From the NCBI GenBank assembly GCA_951230915.1, contig OX579635.1, forward strand, positions 42,780,001 to 42,844,000: a stretch of DNA of 64,000 bases, read 5' to 3'. The position numbers were made by a program, and so were the translations under genes. This DNA comes from Antitrichia curtipendula (taxonomy: Eukaryota; Streptophyta; Bryopsida; Hypnales; Leucodontaceae). How positions within the stretch are numbered: the stretch's first letter is position 1; each line of letters opens with the position of its first letter. Shown in pieces: positions 12,901 to 24,570 of the stretch. The notes below the pieces were generated by a model. That model had not been told where the DNA came from, made no database searches, and saw only the letters and a list, made by a program, of their open reading frames with translations.

Positions 12901-15900
12901 TGCTTGGCGGAATCTCTTCCAACAATTCACATCCCTTGAAATTCAATGTAGTAAGCGATGTCAATGAAGCAAGCTCCAAATCAACAATCCTTAGCTGCTT
13001 GCAATCATTGAAATAAAGCTCCTCCAACGACACCAAATTTCTCAATCCATGGGGTAGGGTGTGCAAGGTCTCACAGCCTTCAAAGGATAGACTCTTTAAA
13101 GCCTTGAGATTCTCAAAGGATGCATGTCCCGCCTTCATGTTCTTGCAACCTACAAAGCTAAGCCGCTCCAAACATGACATATTCGCAATGCTTGGCGGAA
13201 TCTCTTCCAACAACTCACATCCCTTGAAATTCAATGTAGTAAGCGATGTCAATGAAGCAAGCTCCAAATCAACAATCCTTAGCTGCTTGCAATCATTGAA
13301 ATAAAGCTCCTCCAACGACACCAAATTTCTCAATCCATGGGGTAGGGTGTGCAAGGTCTTACAGCCTTCAAAGGATAGAGTCTTTAAAGCCTTGAGATTC
13401 TCAAAGGATGCATGTCCCACCTTCATTTTCTTGCAACCTTCAAAGCTAAGCCATTCCAAACATGACATGTTGGCAATGCCTGGCGGAATCTCTTCCAACA
13501 ATTCACATCCCTTGAAATTCAATGTAGTAAGTGATGTCAATGAAGCAAGCTCCAAATCAACAATCTTCAGTTGCTTGCAGCCATTCAACCAAAGCTTCTC
13601 CAACGACACCAAATTTCTCAATCCATGGGGTAGGGTGTGCAAGGTCTTACAGCCTTCAAAGGATAGAGTCTTTAAAGCCTTGAGATTCTCAAAGGATGCA
13701 TGTCCCACCTTCATTTTCTTGCAACCTTCAAAGCTAAGCCATTCCAAACATGACATGTTGGCAATGCCTGGCGGAATATCTTCCAACATGTCACATCCCT
13801 TGAAATCGAGTGTAGTTAGTGATATTAAGGATTGTAGTTCTGAATCTTCTATCCTTAGCTTCTTGCAATCAGTGAAATAGAGCTTTTGTAGAGATGGCAA
13901 ATTATTCAATCCACAAGGTATATTTCTTAGTGCGTCACATCCTTCGAAGCTGAGCATCTTAAGAGCCTTAAGATTTTCAAAGGTTGTATGAACTTGGGTC
14001 AATTTTGTGCATCTTTGGATGAACACTGATTTCAATGATTTCATGTTTTGAAATCCATCTGTTATGTCTTTAAGATTGTCACAATGTCTTAATCGTAATG
14101 TCTTCAAGGGCATGTGTTCAATTTTCATGTTTGAAAAAGTCTTCAATGGAAAGTTTTGTAGTTCTAATACCGTAAGTTGTTGAAGTTCATGGAGGAACAA
14201 GAGGTCTATGAGTTGATTGGTGCACTTAGAAGAGATATTTTCATCATCAATATCATCTATTTTGAACATAATCCGAAGGAATTTAAGCCGATGTGTTTTC
14301 TTGATCAATTTTGCAACATTGCTTAAGTCATTGATTGCTTCTACATTTAAAAGCAACAACTTGGGGAGTTCAATCTTCACAATTGTAGTCAAATCTATAC
14401 CATTATTCAACCTTGTAATGCAAATGCCTCGAGTATTTTGAAACTCCTGAATCACAAAGTTTCAGTATTAAAAGATTACAAATTGATGGGCATTAACAAA
14501 ATTGATCATCATAGAAGACCAAAATTCTCTCAATGATCATGCAATTTGAGTTTTAGAATTGAATTAAGATTTCTAGAATACTATAAATAAACCATTCAAA
14601 ATCATTTTTCAATTACATATAATGTACCTCTTTTGTTGATGTTTCCAATGATGTAAAAGTTTGCTTGTACTTTCTTCTACCTCCAAATCTTGTTCTCGAG
14701 ATTCTACGCCCCATATCACGTATTGAATCATGTATGCTTATAAATCCATGACCGTCTATTTTGATAAGTGAATTATCTCTCAAGCTCGCAATTATTGTCT
14801 TGGTGTTTTCATCCAAATAGTCAACTACTGTAGCTTCTCGAATGTCCTCAAGCCATACATCTTTACAAAAGAAACATGATATGTCCAAAAATACTTCTTG
14901 CTCCTCATTGCTAAGCATATCAAAACTAATCTCCAATCTTCTCCCTACATCCTCATGAGCATCATATTCTCCTCTTTTCAATCTTTGCAAAGCTCGCTCC
15001 CATACACGAAGGCGCTTTTGCCCATTTAAACAAGAGCCCATAACTTCTAAGCTTAATGGATGGCCACCGCAAGCATTTACAATCTCCTTGCTAAGTTGAT
15101 CCATTGGTCGTATTATTGCACGAGCATTCTTGAAAGCATGCTTGGAGAATATTTCTATAGATTGTTCATAATTGAGCACTGGAACTTCAAATTTGCTATC
15201 TTCATTGATCATGCCTTTCAACATCTTCCAATCACGGCTCGTCACAATCAATTTGCTACCCTCAATACTAAACATTTTTGCTTCCAAAAACATATCCAAC
15301 TCATATTCTTCAGTGACATCATCTAAGATGAAGAAGACTTTTTGTTGTTGGAGTACCAATGCCAACATGAGTTTACCCTCAATGAGGTCTTTTGCTTCTT
15401 GTTTTTGTCCCAATTCTTTCAAGATCCGATTCATTTCCGTCAAATAATCACTTTTCAAATCATACATAATTGTAGTCCACTTAGATGAATCATTAAATAA
15501 TGATGTCCGGTTTGAGCGATTTTTCAAAGCCTTCACCAATGTTGTTTTTCCAATACCACTCATTCCAACAACACCAACCATAGATCTGTTTCGAAGAAAC
15601 TTTTCTAATGTCTTCATTCTTAAATCAAGACCATTACATTCCAAATTTTTTGATGCATCAATAATCCCCTGTATTCATGAAAATGGCCACAATCATCAAA
15701 TTGAGAAATTACAATAATTAATAAAGTTTAAGGATTTCATTCAAATAATTAAAAAATAGAAAATCAATTATGCTTCTAGAATGGGCTTGAATCCATGAGT
15801 TCAAATATATTCTTAAGTTCAAAACTTTTTTCAATTTGATACTTACCTTGATACATTCATCATTCATTTTTGGAACATACAATCTCTTTACATAATCAAG

Positions 15901-17478
15901 GATAAATGTCCATAAATAATACACAATCAATCCCCATATATATGACCACCATTGTCCAATCGTTCCAATAGAAGATGAAAGTTGTGCGAATGGATTGAAA
16001 TGTGAAAATGTTTGATCTTCTCTCATTAGAGTCTTGCTAAGACAATGAGTCTTGAAAGCTTTCATCTTTATCGCCATCAAACTTGTGTATATATTTGCAA
16101 ATGAAGGTCTTCCATTTGGGTCTATAGATAAGCAATCTTCAATTAAGGAACGTAATTCTTGACAAAGTGGAATGTCCAGTAAAGCTGATTTTTGCCTTCT
16201 AGCAACTTCAAAAGGTGTCAATCTCAAGTCTTTAAATTGTTTTTGGATCAATATATCACAACAAATTAATCCAAAACTATACACATCGGTTTTCAAAGGA
16301 TCAAATTTTATATTGGCATTTTCTGCTTCGGGAGCAATATATATATAAGTACCACGAACACCACTTGGCATATCAAGAATATTGTCCTTCAAATCATTCT
16401 TGGAAATACCAAAATCAATTAATTTGGCACATACATAACCATCTTTTTTTAACTTTGGATGTTGCATTGTATTCACCACAATATTGGCTGGCTTCAAGTC
16501 ACGATGAGCAACTTTCATATCATGAAGGTACATTACTCCGCTAACAATTTGTAGCATTAAATCCAACTTGGCATGGAATGTAATCCTCTTACTTGGATCT
16601 TCAAATAGCATTTTATAAAGATTCATTTCACCTTTCTCCATTCCAAATAGAAGGTGTTTATTTACTAAAGAATCCTTGAAAGAACAACAATAGAATAACT
16701 TGATGATATTTGGATGATTCAATTGAGCCATAATCCGCACTTCTTTCTCCAGTTTAATAATATCAGATTCATCATAACCATCCAAATCTATTTTCTTTGT
16801 AACATTCTCAATGTCCAGCCACTTTGTCAAAAATACATCCTTTGCAAGAGATTTAGGAAAATGTTTAGAATCTGGTACAGGAACATTTGGAAGGAACTGA
16901 ATTAGATCACTCTCTCCACCTTCCACCTTCAAGATACACTCTCTCCATTGTAGCACATACTTTGCTAGTTCGTAATCATATGATCCAAGTGGCAAATTAT
17001 GCAATTTGTTTTCCAATATTTTGCATAATTCATCTTGATCTTCTTGAACTTCTATCAGATCACATGGAAGAAAAGTAGTGAGACATGATTGAAAACTCTC
17101 AATATTCTCCATCCCTTTCAAACATGAATCAAGGTTTGATGCAATGTCAAATAACCCCACCAAGCAGGATGTCATTTCCAAAAGTAGTTCTCGAAATGCT
17201 TCTTTGTTTTGCATTTGAATTAGAGGTGCTAGAGACCAAGTTTGAGAACAACTTTGCACCAACATTTCAACTTTTGAAGATATTTTACAAACATCTTTCA
17301 ATAAAGGTTGAAAGGATCTTGTATCCAACTCAAATATCTTCTGAAATCTTTGTACAAAATGGCTCAAATGATGTACCAAATTCTTGCATTGATTAACATT
17401 GAATACTTGATTTGAATTCATTATCTCTTCACAATTTTTCAAAGCTTTGATGATCTCCATTTTCTTGAAAATATCCAT
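9995..17478 (-). CDS. Protein kinase-NB-ARC-LRR (PNL) receptor-like gene, three exons
   Basis: Seen: three open blocks on the minus strand join with phase-0 GT-AG introns. Exons are 17478-15847, 15668-14628 and 14446-9995; introns are 178 bp (donor GTAAGT, acceptor ATACAG) and 181 bp (donor GTACAT, acceptor ATTCAG). The product is 2,374 residues: N-terminal helical region about 1-200, kinase about 205-475, hydrophobic segment about 505-535, NB-ARC about 545-891, leader LRRs about 892-1135, then near-identical LRRs to the TAG at 9997-9995. Known: NB-ARC-LRR proteins are intracellular immune receptors and nucleotide switches; the kinase-fused class is known from mosses. Inferred: pathogen sensing, with the LRR array as the recognition surface. 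Odd: the stop is a nonsense codon inside the array, with about 10 kb of in-frame LRR code beyond it, so the native gene may once have extended past the window edge. A minus-strand TTTGCAG at about 17527-17521 could be the acceptor of a 5' leader intron. Confidence 0.85.
9998..14446 (-). CDS. PNL exon 3: LRR domain up to the first in-frame amber codon
   Basis: This exon encodes residues 892-2374. The first about 245 residues are irregular LRRs; one diverged 96-residue unit (nucleotides 14002-13715) precedes about 12.9 near-identical 96-residue units. Each unit is four 24-residue LRRs with the pattern LPxGLxNLxSLxxLxFxxC. This makes roughly 56 regular LRRs before the stop, far more than the 10-40 usual in plant NB-LRR proteins. 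The acceptor is ATTCAG at 14452-14447, in phase 0 with exon 2. No intron is visible in the array, and the frame never shifts, since all units are exact multiples of three and mostly exactly 288 bp. Confidence 0.85.
14628..15668 (-). CDS. PNL exon 2: NB-ARC nucleotide-binding switch domain
   Basis: This exon encodes residues 545-891 and carries every diagnostic NB-ARC motif in order: P-loop GMSGIGKTT (579-587), kinase-2 FFILDDV (656-662), RNBS-B-like VTSRD (686-690), GLPL-type GGHPLSLEVMG (745-755), LDISCFF (805-811) and an MHD-type motif that reads IHD (856-858). The MHD methionine is replaced by isoleucine; His and Asp are kept. All catalytic residues for ADP/ATP exchange appear intact, so this looks like a working switch. 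The exon starts after ATACAG at 15670-15669; in-frame codons before the first LEC confirm that it extends upstream to 15668. Confidence 0.9.
15847..17478 (-). CDS. PNL exon 1: N-terminal helical region, protein kinase, hydrophobic segment
   Basis: This exon encodes residues 1-544. Residues 1-200 look mostly helical and have no motif I can name; position before a kinase recalls the four-helix (HeLo/RPW8-like) regions of MLKL-type proteins, which is inference only. The kinase has lysines 228-229 in an NVTKKI context, glutamates 244/246 for the C-helix, HRDLKPAN at 325-332, DFG at 355-357, APE at 382-384 and DVYSFG at 398-403. Its catalytic triad therefore looks intact. No glycine-rich GxGxxG loop is visible ahead of the lysine, so the N-lobe is degenerate or unusual. 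Residues about 505-530 are rich in W, Y, I and L (WWSYIWGLIVYYLW) and could insert in or lie on a membrane. The exon ends at a GTAAGT donor after K544. The ATG at 17478-17476 is the first methionine of the frame. Confidence 0.85.
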
Positions 17479-20170
17479 ATTGATGTTTTACATTATCCAA
17501 AGTGTGCAGTTCAAATGTCTCTGCAAATGACAAATTAGACACCATTAGAAAATCTACATTCTCATATTTACAATAAAACTACAATTATAATTGAACAATT
17601 TTACAAAAAATCATCATCGATCCATTGAACTCAATAATTGGTTTATGAAAGAAGTTGATTACCAAACAATGAGATTGCTAATCAACCAATACTTGACATA
17701 TATTTTGCACTAGAAAAAATGAAGGAATAAAGAGCAATTCATTGGTACAAAAAACAAATCAATAAGACATCAACATAATATGTATCCATGATATCCATTG
17801 TTATTCATATACAAAAGAATTTTCTTTGCCAAGTGCATAACATTCAATTATACTAACAAAAAAGCATTGCCATCTAAAAATATTTTCCATCAAATGCCAA
17901 AATATTCAAAACATCATGACCACTCTCATTGAAAAATCAAGATGAATGTTTTGATGGTAACAAAAAGTATGAGTTAGCATTTTCTACAACCAAAGATCAC
18001 CTTTCACTTCCACATTCAATTGTACATCCACCTTTTGCTTTCAAACTTTGAAACTCTAACAACAATTTGTGGTTGTTTTCAACAAATTCATTTGAAATAA
18101 CTTCTACAAAATATCATACATAATAAGAATAAATTCAATTAAACAATGCCCCCCCCTTGTAAATCACCTTGATCTAAGACTCGATCTAAGATTGACAAAA
18201 AAATGTCAATTGGTCATCTATTAGACAACACCTGAAGTATCAAATTACATGCATACACACCTATTGCTGTTACCAAGATCTTATCTTTTTTGGAAGGCAA
18301 TGCTTAACCAACATCAAATGCCTAATCTCTTCTAAAAATCGAGCTCTGCCAATGAATGGAGTTAGCCAAGTCTAGTTCCTAGTTCAATTTGACATTTAAA
18401 AAATTCTAAATCTGAATATTTCATTTCAGTATGAAATTTGGGCCTATAACTCTTGATGGTCAATGTTCTAAATGTATTAAAGGCATAGAAATATGATTTA
18501 AACTACAAAATCTTGCATTATTTTCTACAACTATAGTGACTATTTTAGAATTTTTATTTTCAAAGTACATTCCACAATCAAGAGGAATTTTCTACCTCTC
18601 ATTTTATGTCCTTAGATCAACTACAATATATAGCTTTGGATGTTCTAGATTGAGTTGAAAACTTGCCATTGTATCCATTAATGTCCTCAAGCCACCCAAC
18701 TTTATAATATTATCTAGTTCTTATCTATACTAGCGATTCACCAACATTGTGTATAATGTTTTATGTCAGGAAATTAGATTATCATTATTCATCAAGGAAC
18801 TCTTTCTACAAAAGATCCAATAAATCCTTCTTGTCGTTTAAAAAAGTCAAATCAACCAAAAATTAAAAATTTGGCTATTCAAAATTGAATATAATAATTA
18901 AAAATTTGGAACATTATATCTAGTAATGCTCTTCAAACACCCTATTCTAAAGCATTTTCTTGTTCTTATCTACAATTGAGATTCTATATTAACCCCACAT
19001 TTGAAAACAAGATGTCAAAGATTTGAAGTGTTACTGCACCATCAACTTAGTGTCACCCCCATAGTGGAAGATAAGATGTGGAAGATGTGACGAGTGTCAA
19101 AACAAACTATGGGAGCAAGATAACCTTTAAGGTAACAAGATCCATTTCCAACCCTTCTCCAATTCCAAGCCCTACTTTAGGATCCAACTTTTGGAACCAT
19201 TCCCATTGTATTCATACTCTAGTAGAAGTGAAGTCTATTTTCCTTTTGAGATATTGATAAACTTCCATCTCTTGTATTCCTACTTTTCAAAAAACATTTG
19301 TAGACACTAGACAAGTCTAAAGATACTAATTGTACATAATCCAATTAAAGTAAAGTCTATTTGCCCTTTGAGATACTAATCTCTTCAATTTTTTCATTTC
19401 AAAGATTGATTTAAGACAAGTCTACAGGCACTAATAGATACATACATAATTTCACTTCAAACATTTATAGAATTTTTTTTTAAACATTTTAAACTAATTC
19501 TTTTCCCACCAAATTTTCCTTCAAAATGTTGATCAATAGACATTAATCAATTAAGACTCTTGATAGCAAAAGGGGGACAATCTTTTAAAGGATAAAAAAT
19601 GGGTTAGATAACCTAATTAACCAAGAAACACTTTCCACCAAAAAAACCCATATTTTCTCTCCTCCTTCTAAGCCCTTAAATATACCAATTGTTAAGATTT
19701 TGGCAACAAAACATGCGAGGTTCAATGTGCTAAAGCAATGGGTATACTAAGGTAACTACACTTAATTGTGCTTACTTACAAAACAGAACCATCAAAACTC
19801 TTAGAATAAATGTAAATCCTATGAATATGAGAGTCAAAGGTTGATGTTGAATGTAATTATTTTCATATTTTGAAAAATCATAGTCTACCCATATCATATC
19901 AAAAAATTGCATGTAAAAAAAATCTATAATTTCTTTCAGACATACAAGGTTGAACAATAATTCTAAAGATCATAATGAAAACTAAACTCAAATGATTACA
20001 AACCCTTAGAGAACCAAAGATTTGGACTATTTTCAACAAACCATCCAAGAAAATGAGTACAACAATCTTTCTACATTGAAACCAGAATTTCAATCTACAT
20101 CCATCATACTAGTAAAATCATAACTCCCTTTGTAATATCACAAATGCTACCATTAATATTAGCCTAATAG
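17479..20170. other. Gene-free AT-rich stretch upstream of the PNL gene
   Basis: This stretch must hold the PNL leader and promoter (minus strand). I see no credible coding frame and no clear TATA box that stands out from the AT-rich background. A C-run lies near 18148-18155. No repeat of note was found. Confidence 0.5.
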
Positions 20171-20820
20171 GGGCTCATGTTTGCTATGCTACGCATTCAT
20201 TGTATCACATATTAGTAAAATTTTGATATATTTGAATAGAACGCATGATAATGATTTCAATAAGTCTTTGAAATAATTAATTTTATATTTTGTAAAAATA
20301 TTTTCAATCATGCATACATAAAAATAATATTTTCACACTATATTATATTACAGAAATAGAGTAGTAATTTGCAATCACCTCTATAATATCACTTTTACAG
20401 CTTTTATGATTTCAAAATTCTATTGCTACTACCAAATGATTTGAGAAATTTATTCAATTGAAGCGATTTTGGATTTCACAACAATTAAGTTGTTCATGAA
20501 GTTTTTGAAATTTACAAGTTTTTCTTTTCAATTCACCAAGTTTTTGGGTTGCCATTGTTCATAACAATTGAGTCAACTTTTGAATGCATTACAATAAATG
20601 TGTATCTTTTACAGTATTCACCATTGCATATATTTCATTCATCATTCAATAAATTTCTATTGTACATTTCAATATATGCTTACTTATAAACAAAATTATA
20701 CAAAGATTTTAGTAATTTTTATTTGAAGATTTATTGAAATTTTTGTTCTACATTTTATCTAATACATAAAAATTCTAATAAAATTCTAATCATGAATGCG
20801 TAGCATAGCAAGCACCAACT
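20171..20820. mobile_element. TIR element about 650 bp (unassigned MITE)
   Basis: TTGCTATGCTACGCATTCAT at 20181-20200 is matched by its perfect reverse complement at 20792-20811, with weaker matching outside (GGGCTCATG against GCACCAACT) and inside (ATTAGTAAAATTTT-like). No coding frame lies between. A target duplication could not be fixed. Confidence 0.6.
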
Positions 20821-22680
20821 GCTAGTTACAATTAAGTTTACAATTAGGGATGCTCCTTGGCTAGCACATCACCTTCTAATTGTAATCTCCATTTTCTAAA
20901 GAAACTCTACCACAACGCAAAAACTCACAAAATCATGTAATAGTTCTGTTTCTGAAAATCAGCAACAAACATAGCGATGAAAATACCAACAAGAGAACCT
21001 AAGCACCATCTCCTTAAACAACCAAAATTAAAATATCACACTAAATGAAGAACAATCTTGCCAACTTTTAACTTATTTATTAATTTATTTATTAATTTAT
21101 TTTCTATTGCACATGATTGCTCATCATGTATATCACATAATAAAGCATCAACAACTTGCTTTTAACAAAAACAACTCATCAAACATCTCAAAAAAATGGC
21201 ATAACAAAAAGGACAAAGCTCACCTTGATTGTACTACAAACACCACACAAGTTCTTACACAACACTCCTATACAATCAATATGCTTCTACTCCTATGTCT
21301 TCTTCCAAAAATCAATTTCACTAAATGTCTACAAGAAGAGTACCCTTGCAATATTTAGCATCAATAATGCAACACACAACATGTACACGAAATGTGGAAA
21401 CACCCAAGTTGGAAATAGTGAAGCATGAAAAGTCTACACATGCTCAGGTAGTAGAGGATGGAAACAATCATAGTCCCAACTTTCTACAAGATTCCCAGAA
21501 CCTAAGCTATGATCTCTGACAGGTTGGTTAGGTGGAAAACCAAATTTAGTGATACATCCAAAAGCACAAATCCCAAATTCTTCTCATTGTTAGTCTCAAA
21601 AAGCAAGTATAAAGTTTGAAACACAAAGAATCGAAACACCACCTAAAATGGAAAAGTGAAACAAAATAATATACCACAATAAAATCGAGGGGAACAATGT
21701 TTGAGATGTTTCAAAAACATTCTTGTGGTCACAAAAAACAATGAGTCAAAACATGGGTTCAATGCATTCCATTACCTGGTATTTCTATAATATTGCCTGG
21801 GATCGAAAAAATTGTGGAGTGAATTGAAGGCATGAACTAGCAAAAAAATTATGCAATATTTATTTGCCAACCAATGTTACTAAAGGTATCAAACATGGGA
21901 TGCTTAACGTATAAAGCTCCATAATTGCCTTGATCATGTACCCATGGGACAAGATAATGATGCAAGGCATCCAAATAATTATATACAAATCTCCAAAAAC
22001 TTGATAGCCTTGTCAATAAAACCCTATAAGATTGATAAAATCAAAATTAAACATGAGATTGGTGTAGATTAGATAAATGCTTGAGAGCAAGAAGGCTTGA
22101 TAGTCATCAAATATAATACTATTGATTTCATTAAATTGGTGTATTAATTGGCACAATCCAATACCAAAATTTATGACACAGATGTATACAAAGTTCTAAA
22201 CCTAAGACACATAGGTTTAAACTTCAAAGTGAGTATCTAGGTGAAAATAGTAGCTAATGCCAACCTTATGAAATTGAGGTTTAATGTCAAGTTTGATCAC
22301 AAGCCTATATATCAATTTGACTAGTTGATCTAGGGATTTAGATAGAGGAAAACAACTAGGTGCAAGTTTCACTGTAACTATCCAATGAGGCAATGACCTA
22401 AACACTTGACCAAACACTAGATTTGGTGTTATGGGAGAACAATACAAGCAGACTTCACCACAATTTGAGGCACATGCATAGACAAAAGTTTGACATCAAT
22501 ATGACAAAACAAGACTAGAAGAACAATACACCACAATATAACAATGTAACAAAAAGATGTGTCATGTCAATTTCCTCCCTCCCCCTGCCTGAAAAATTGA
22601 AAGTCATTGATTTTTTTTTTTAAATCCTCCCCCTCTTGATATCATTGATCTTAAAAACAACTTTGTATCCGGATATACTA
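20821..22680. other. Gene-free stretch
   Basis: AT-rich DNA. Short frames near 21107-21519 overlap in different phases, show no family motif and have no consistent splice sites, so I see no gene. No tandem repeat of note. Confidence 0.45.
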
Positions 22681-22689
22681 TATATAGAT

Positions 22690-22795
22690 GTATAGATACA
22701 AATATTGATACAATATAGATACAAATATTGATACAATATAGATACAAATATTATACAAATGTAGATATGATATAGATACAAGATACGGCTATGGA
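22690..22795. repeat. Short AT-rich tandem repeat (GATACAAATATT units)
   Basis: GATACAAATATTGATACAAT-type units of about 23 bp repeat three to four times with decay at both ends. Confidence 0.7.
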
Positions 22796-22998
22796 TAAGG
22801 GATACATCTGATATCAAATGGCCACCCTACCCCCACCTAAAATTTACAAAAGGGTGGATTTGGGGGGTTACAAAAAATAATAATATAATTTAAATTATTT
22901 TTTGAGCTTACTAGGAGATGAAATTAATTCGATTTTACTTTATTTCATTTTTGAGCTCATTGTAGCAGTTTGTCAAAATGACAATGAGCTCAAAAGAT

Positions 22999-23421
22999 GC
23001 AGTAAGGTAATGTGCTTTAAAAGTGCCCATCTTCTTCAAACTACTCCTATTTTTAGGTGGAGAATAGAGATAGGATGATCCTTAAATGGACTAATTTAGC
23101 AGTTGAATGGATCGAGGAAAAATCATTTTTCTATTGCAATAGCCAATCATTGTCTTTGATTTCCACACATCTCTTTACAAGTTGCAAGTAGACAGATTTT
23201 GGAAGACCTATGTTCACAAATAGATGACTATGCCCTGAATCTTTGAAATTTTATAAGTAATTAAAAAATGCTTGGAAAAATCCAAAACCACTTGTGTTAG
23301 GGAACACATCTATTTTTCTTTCTCTGAAAAATGATCCAAAAATATTTTTGTCCACGGAAGCCTGTGAAAAAGGCGGACCAGCCCTTAAATGGTCGCTTTA
23401 AAAGCATATTACCTTAACTGC
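22999..23421. mobile_element. TIR element, 423 bp (unassigned MITE)
   Basis: GCAGTAAGGTAATGTGCTTT at the left end is matched on the opposite strand at the right end (GCAGTTAAGGTAATATGCTT), about 33 bp of imperfect terminal inverted repeat. No frame inside. Target duplication not resolved. Confidence 0.6.
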
Positions 23422-23997
23422 ATTAACACTATAGCTGAGACACATGGACAGAAGCTAGCTTGAGATCAATCACTACCACCAGCTATACACTCACTATTTA
23501 CAGTCAACCCTACAAAATTCTTCCCGTTGGTGAGCTCTCCGAGTTTCCGAATCTACAGAATTGCGAATAACTAGAGCTTGCAACACGATGACCCACATTA
23601 TAAAAGTGCCATGTTCTCCCTCACGAAGATCTTTCACATTCCATGAACCGTGACAATGGGAAATAGAGGTGACGCAGTCACAAACATTCTCCTGCTACCC
23701 ACTGTTTTACAAAAACGCATAGAAGATATTCATGTAACTAGAGAGTTTAATAACTACGTACAGAGCAGCTTCTCTGGGCGTCCCACAGTCGTAATGTGCT
23801 GTCAGTGGAAATTGATGCTAGCTCAATTGGAGATGAAAATTTCACATAAGACAAGGCTTTTGGGTGGCCCTGGAATACAAAAATAATGAATGCTATGATC
23901 AGCTGGACCAGCCTGCAACCAACAGAGTATACATCGTGACGTCAACTATCAATAGCAGAATAGGAATAGAAAAACCGACACACCACACCTACACATA
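23422..23997. other. Gene-free stretch with one outlying minisatellite unit
   Basis: A single diverged unit of the 74-bp repeat (ACATGGACAGAAGCTAGCTT) is at about 23440-23490, separated from the main array. No coding frame is supported. Confidence 0.5.
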
Positions 23998-24570
23998 CGC
24001 GGACAATAACTTGAAATCGATATGGAAAAATGGAATGGGGCCAGCCAAACCACACACCATAGCTTAGCTTGACAGAAGCTTGAGACAGATACGGCAAAAC
24101 TGGACTCGCAAAAACACTCACCATAGCTAACTTGAAGGACATGGACAGGAGCTTGAGATAGATATGGCAAAACAGGACTATCAAAACCGCTCACCATATC
24201 TACACGGACAGACGCTCAAAGATAGACATGGCAAAACAAGGCTAGTAAAACCACTCACCATGGCTAGATTCACAAACATGGACAGACGCTTGAGACCAAC
24301 ACAGAAAAATAGGACTAGCAAAGCCACTCACCACAGCTCAAGATACATGGACAGAAGCTTGAGACTGAAACGGCAAAACAGGACGAGCCAAACCACTCAC
24401 CTTAGCTTAAGATACCGAACATGGACAGAAGCTTGAGACTGAAACGGCAAAACAGGACGAGCCAAACCACTCACCTTAGCTTAAGATACCGAACATGGAC
24501 AGAAGCTTGAGACTGAAACGGTAAAACAGGACTAGCAAAGTCACTCACCGGAGCTTGAGATCGATATGGC
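23998..24570. repeat. Minisatellite, about 8 units of about 74 bp
   Basis: The motif GGACAGAAGCTTGAGAC recurs; ACAG starts are at 24072, 24145, 24208, 24282, 24351, 24425 and 24499, with an older unit from about 24002. The last three are exactly 74 bp apart and nearly identical; earlier ones vary (63-74 bp). Each unit also contains ACTCACC plus an AGCTTAAGATA-like tail. The spacing has no repeat-spacer pattern, so it is not a CRISPR array. Confidence 0.85.

Larger units (their letters stand above)
1..13714 (-). repeat. Tandem array of 288-bp LRR-coding units, about 47.6 copies
   Basis: The motif GTGTGCAAGGTCT (plus strand) recurs at 99 and then every 288 bp to 13,635 (48 occurrences) with no indels. 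Units are near-identical, with a limited set of variants that recur in combination. On the minus strand each unit encodes four 24-residue LRRs. A clearly diverged unit (13715-14002) borders the array on its 5' side. The homogeneity implies recent or ongoing amplification by unequal crossing over or gene conversion. The array continues off the left edge, so the total copy number is unknown. A collapsed or expanded assembly cannot be excluded from sequence alone. Confidence 0.95.

Noticed and set aside
39..13880. Many plus-strand open frames of 81-561 codons through the array
   Set aside because: They are antisense shadows of the LRR code, start at GTG or TTG rather than ATG, and recur only because the unit is repeated every 288 bp.
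21107..21519. Overlapping 64-90-codon plus-strand frames
   Set aside because: No family signature, no consistent start or splice sites, and three overlapping phases in AT-rich DNA.
23998..24570. CRISPR-like array
   Set aside because: Repeats are contiguous and diverged, with no unique spacers, and the genome is eukaryotic.
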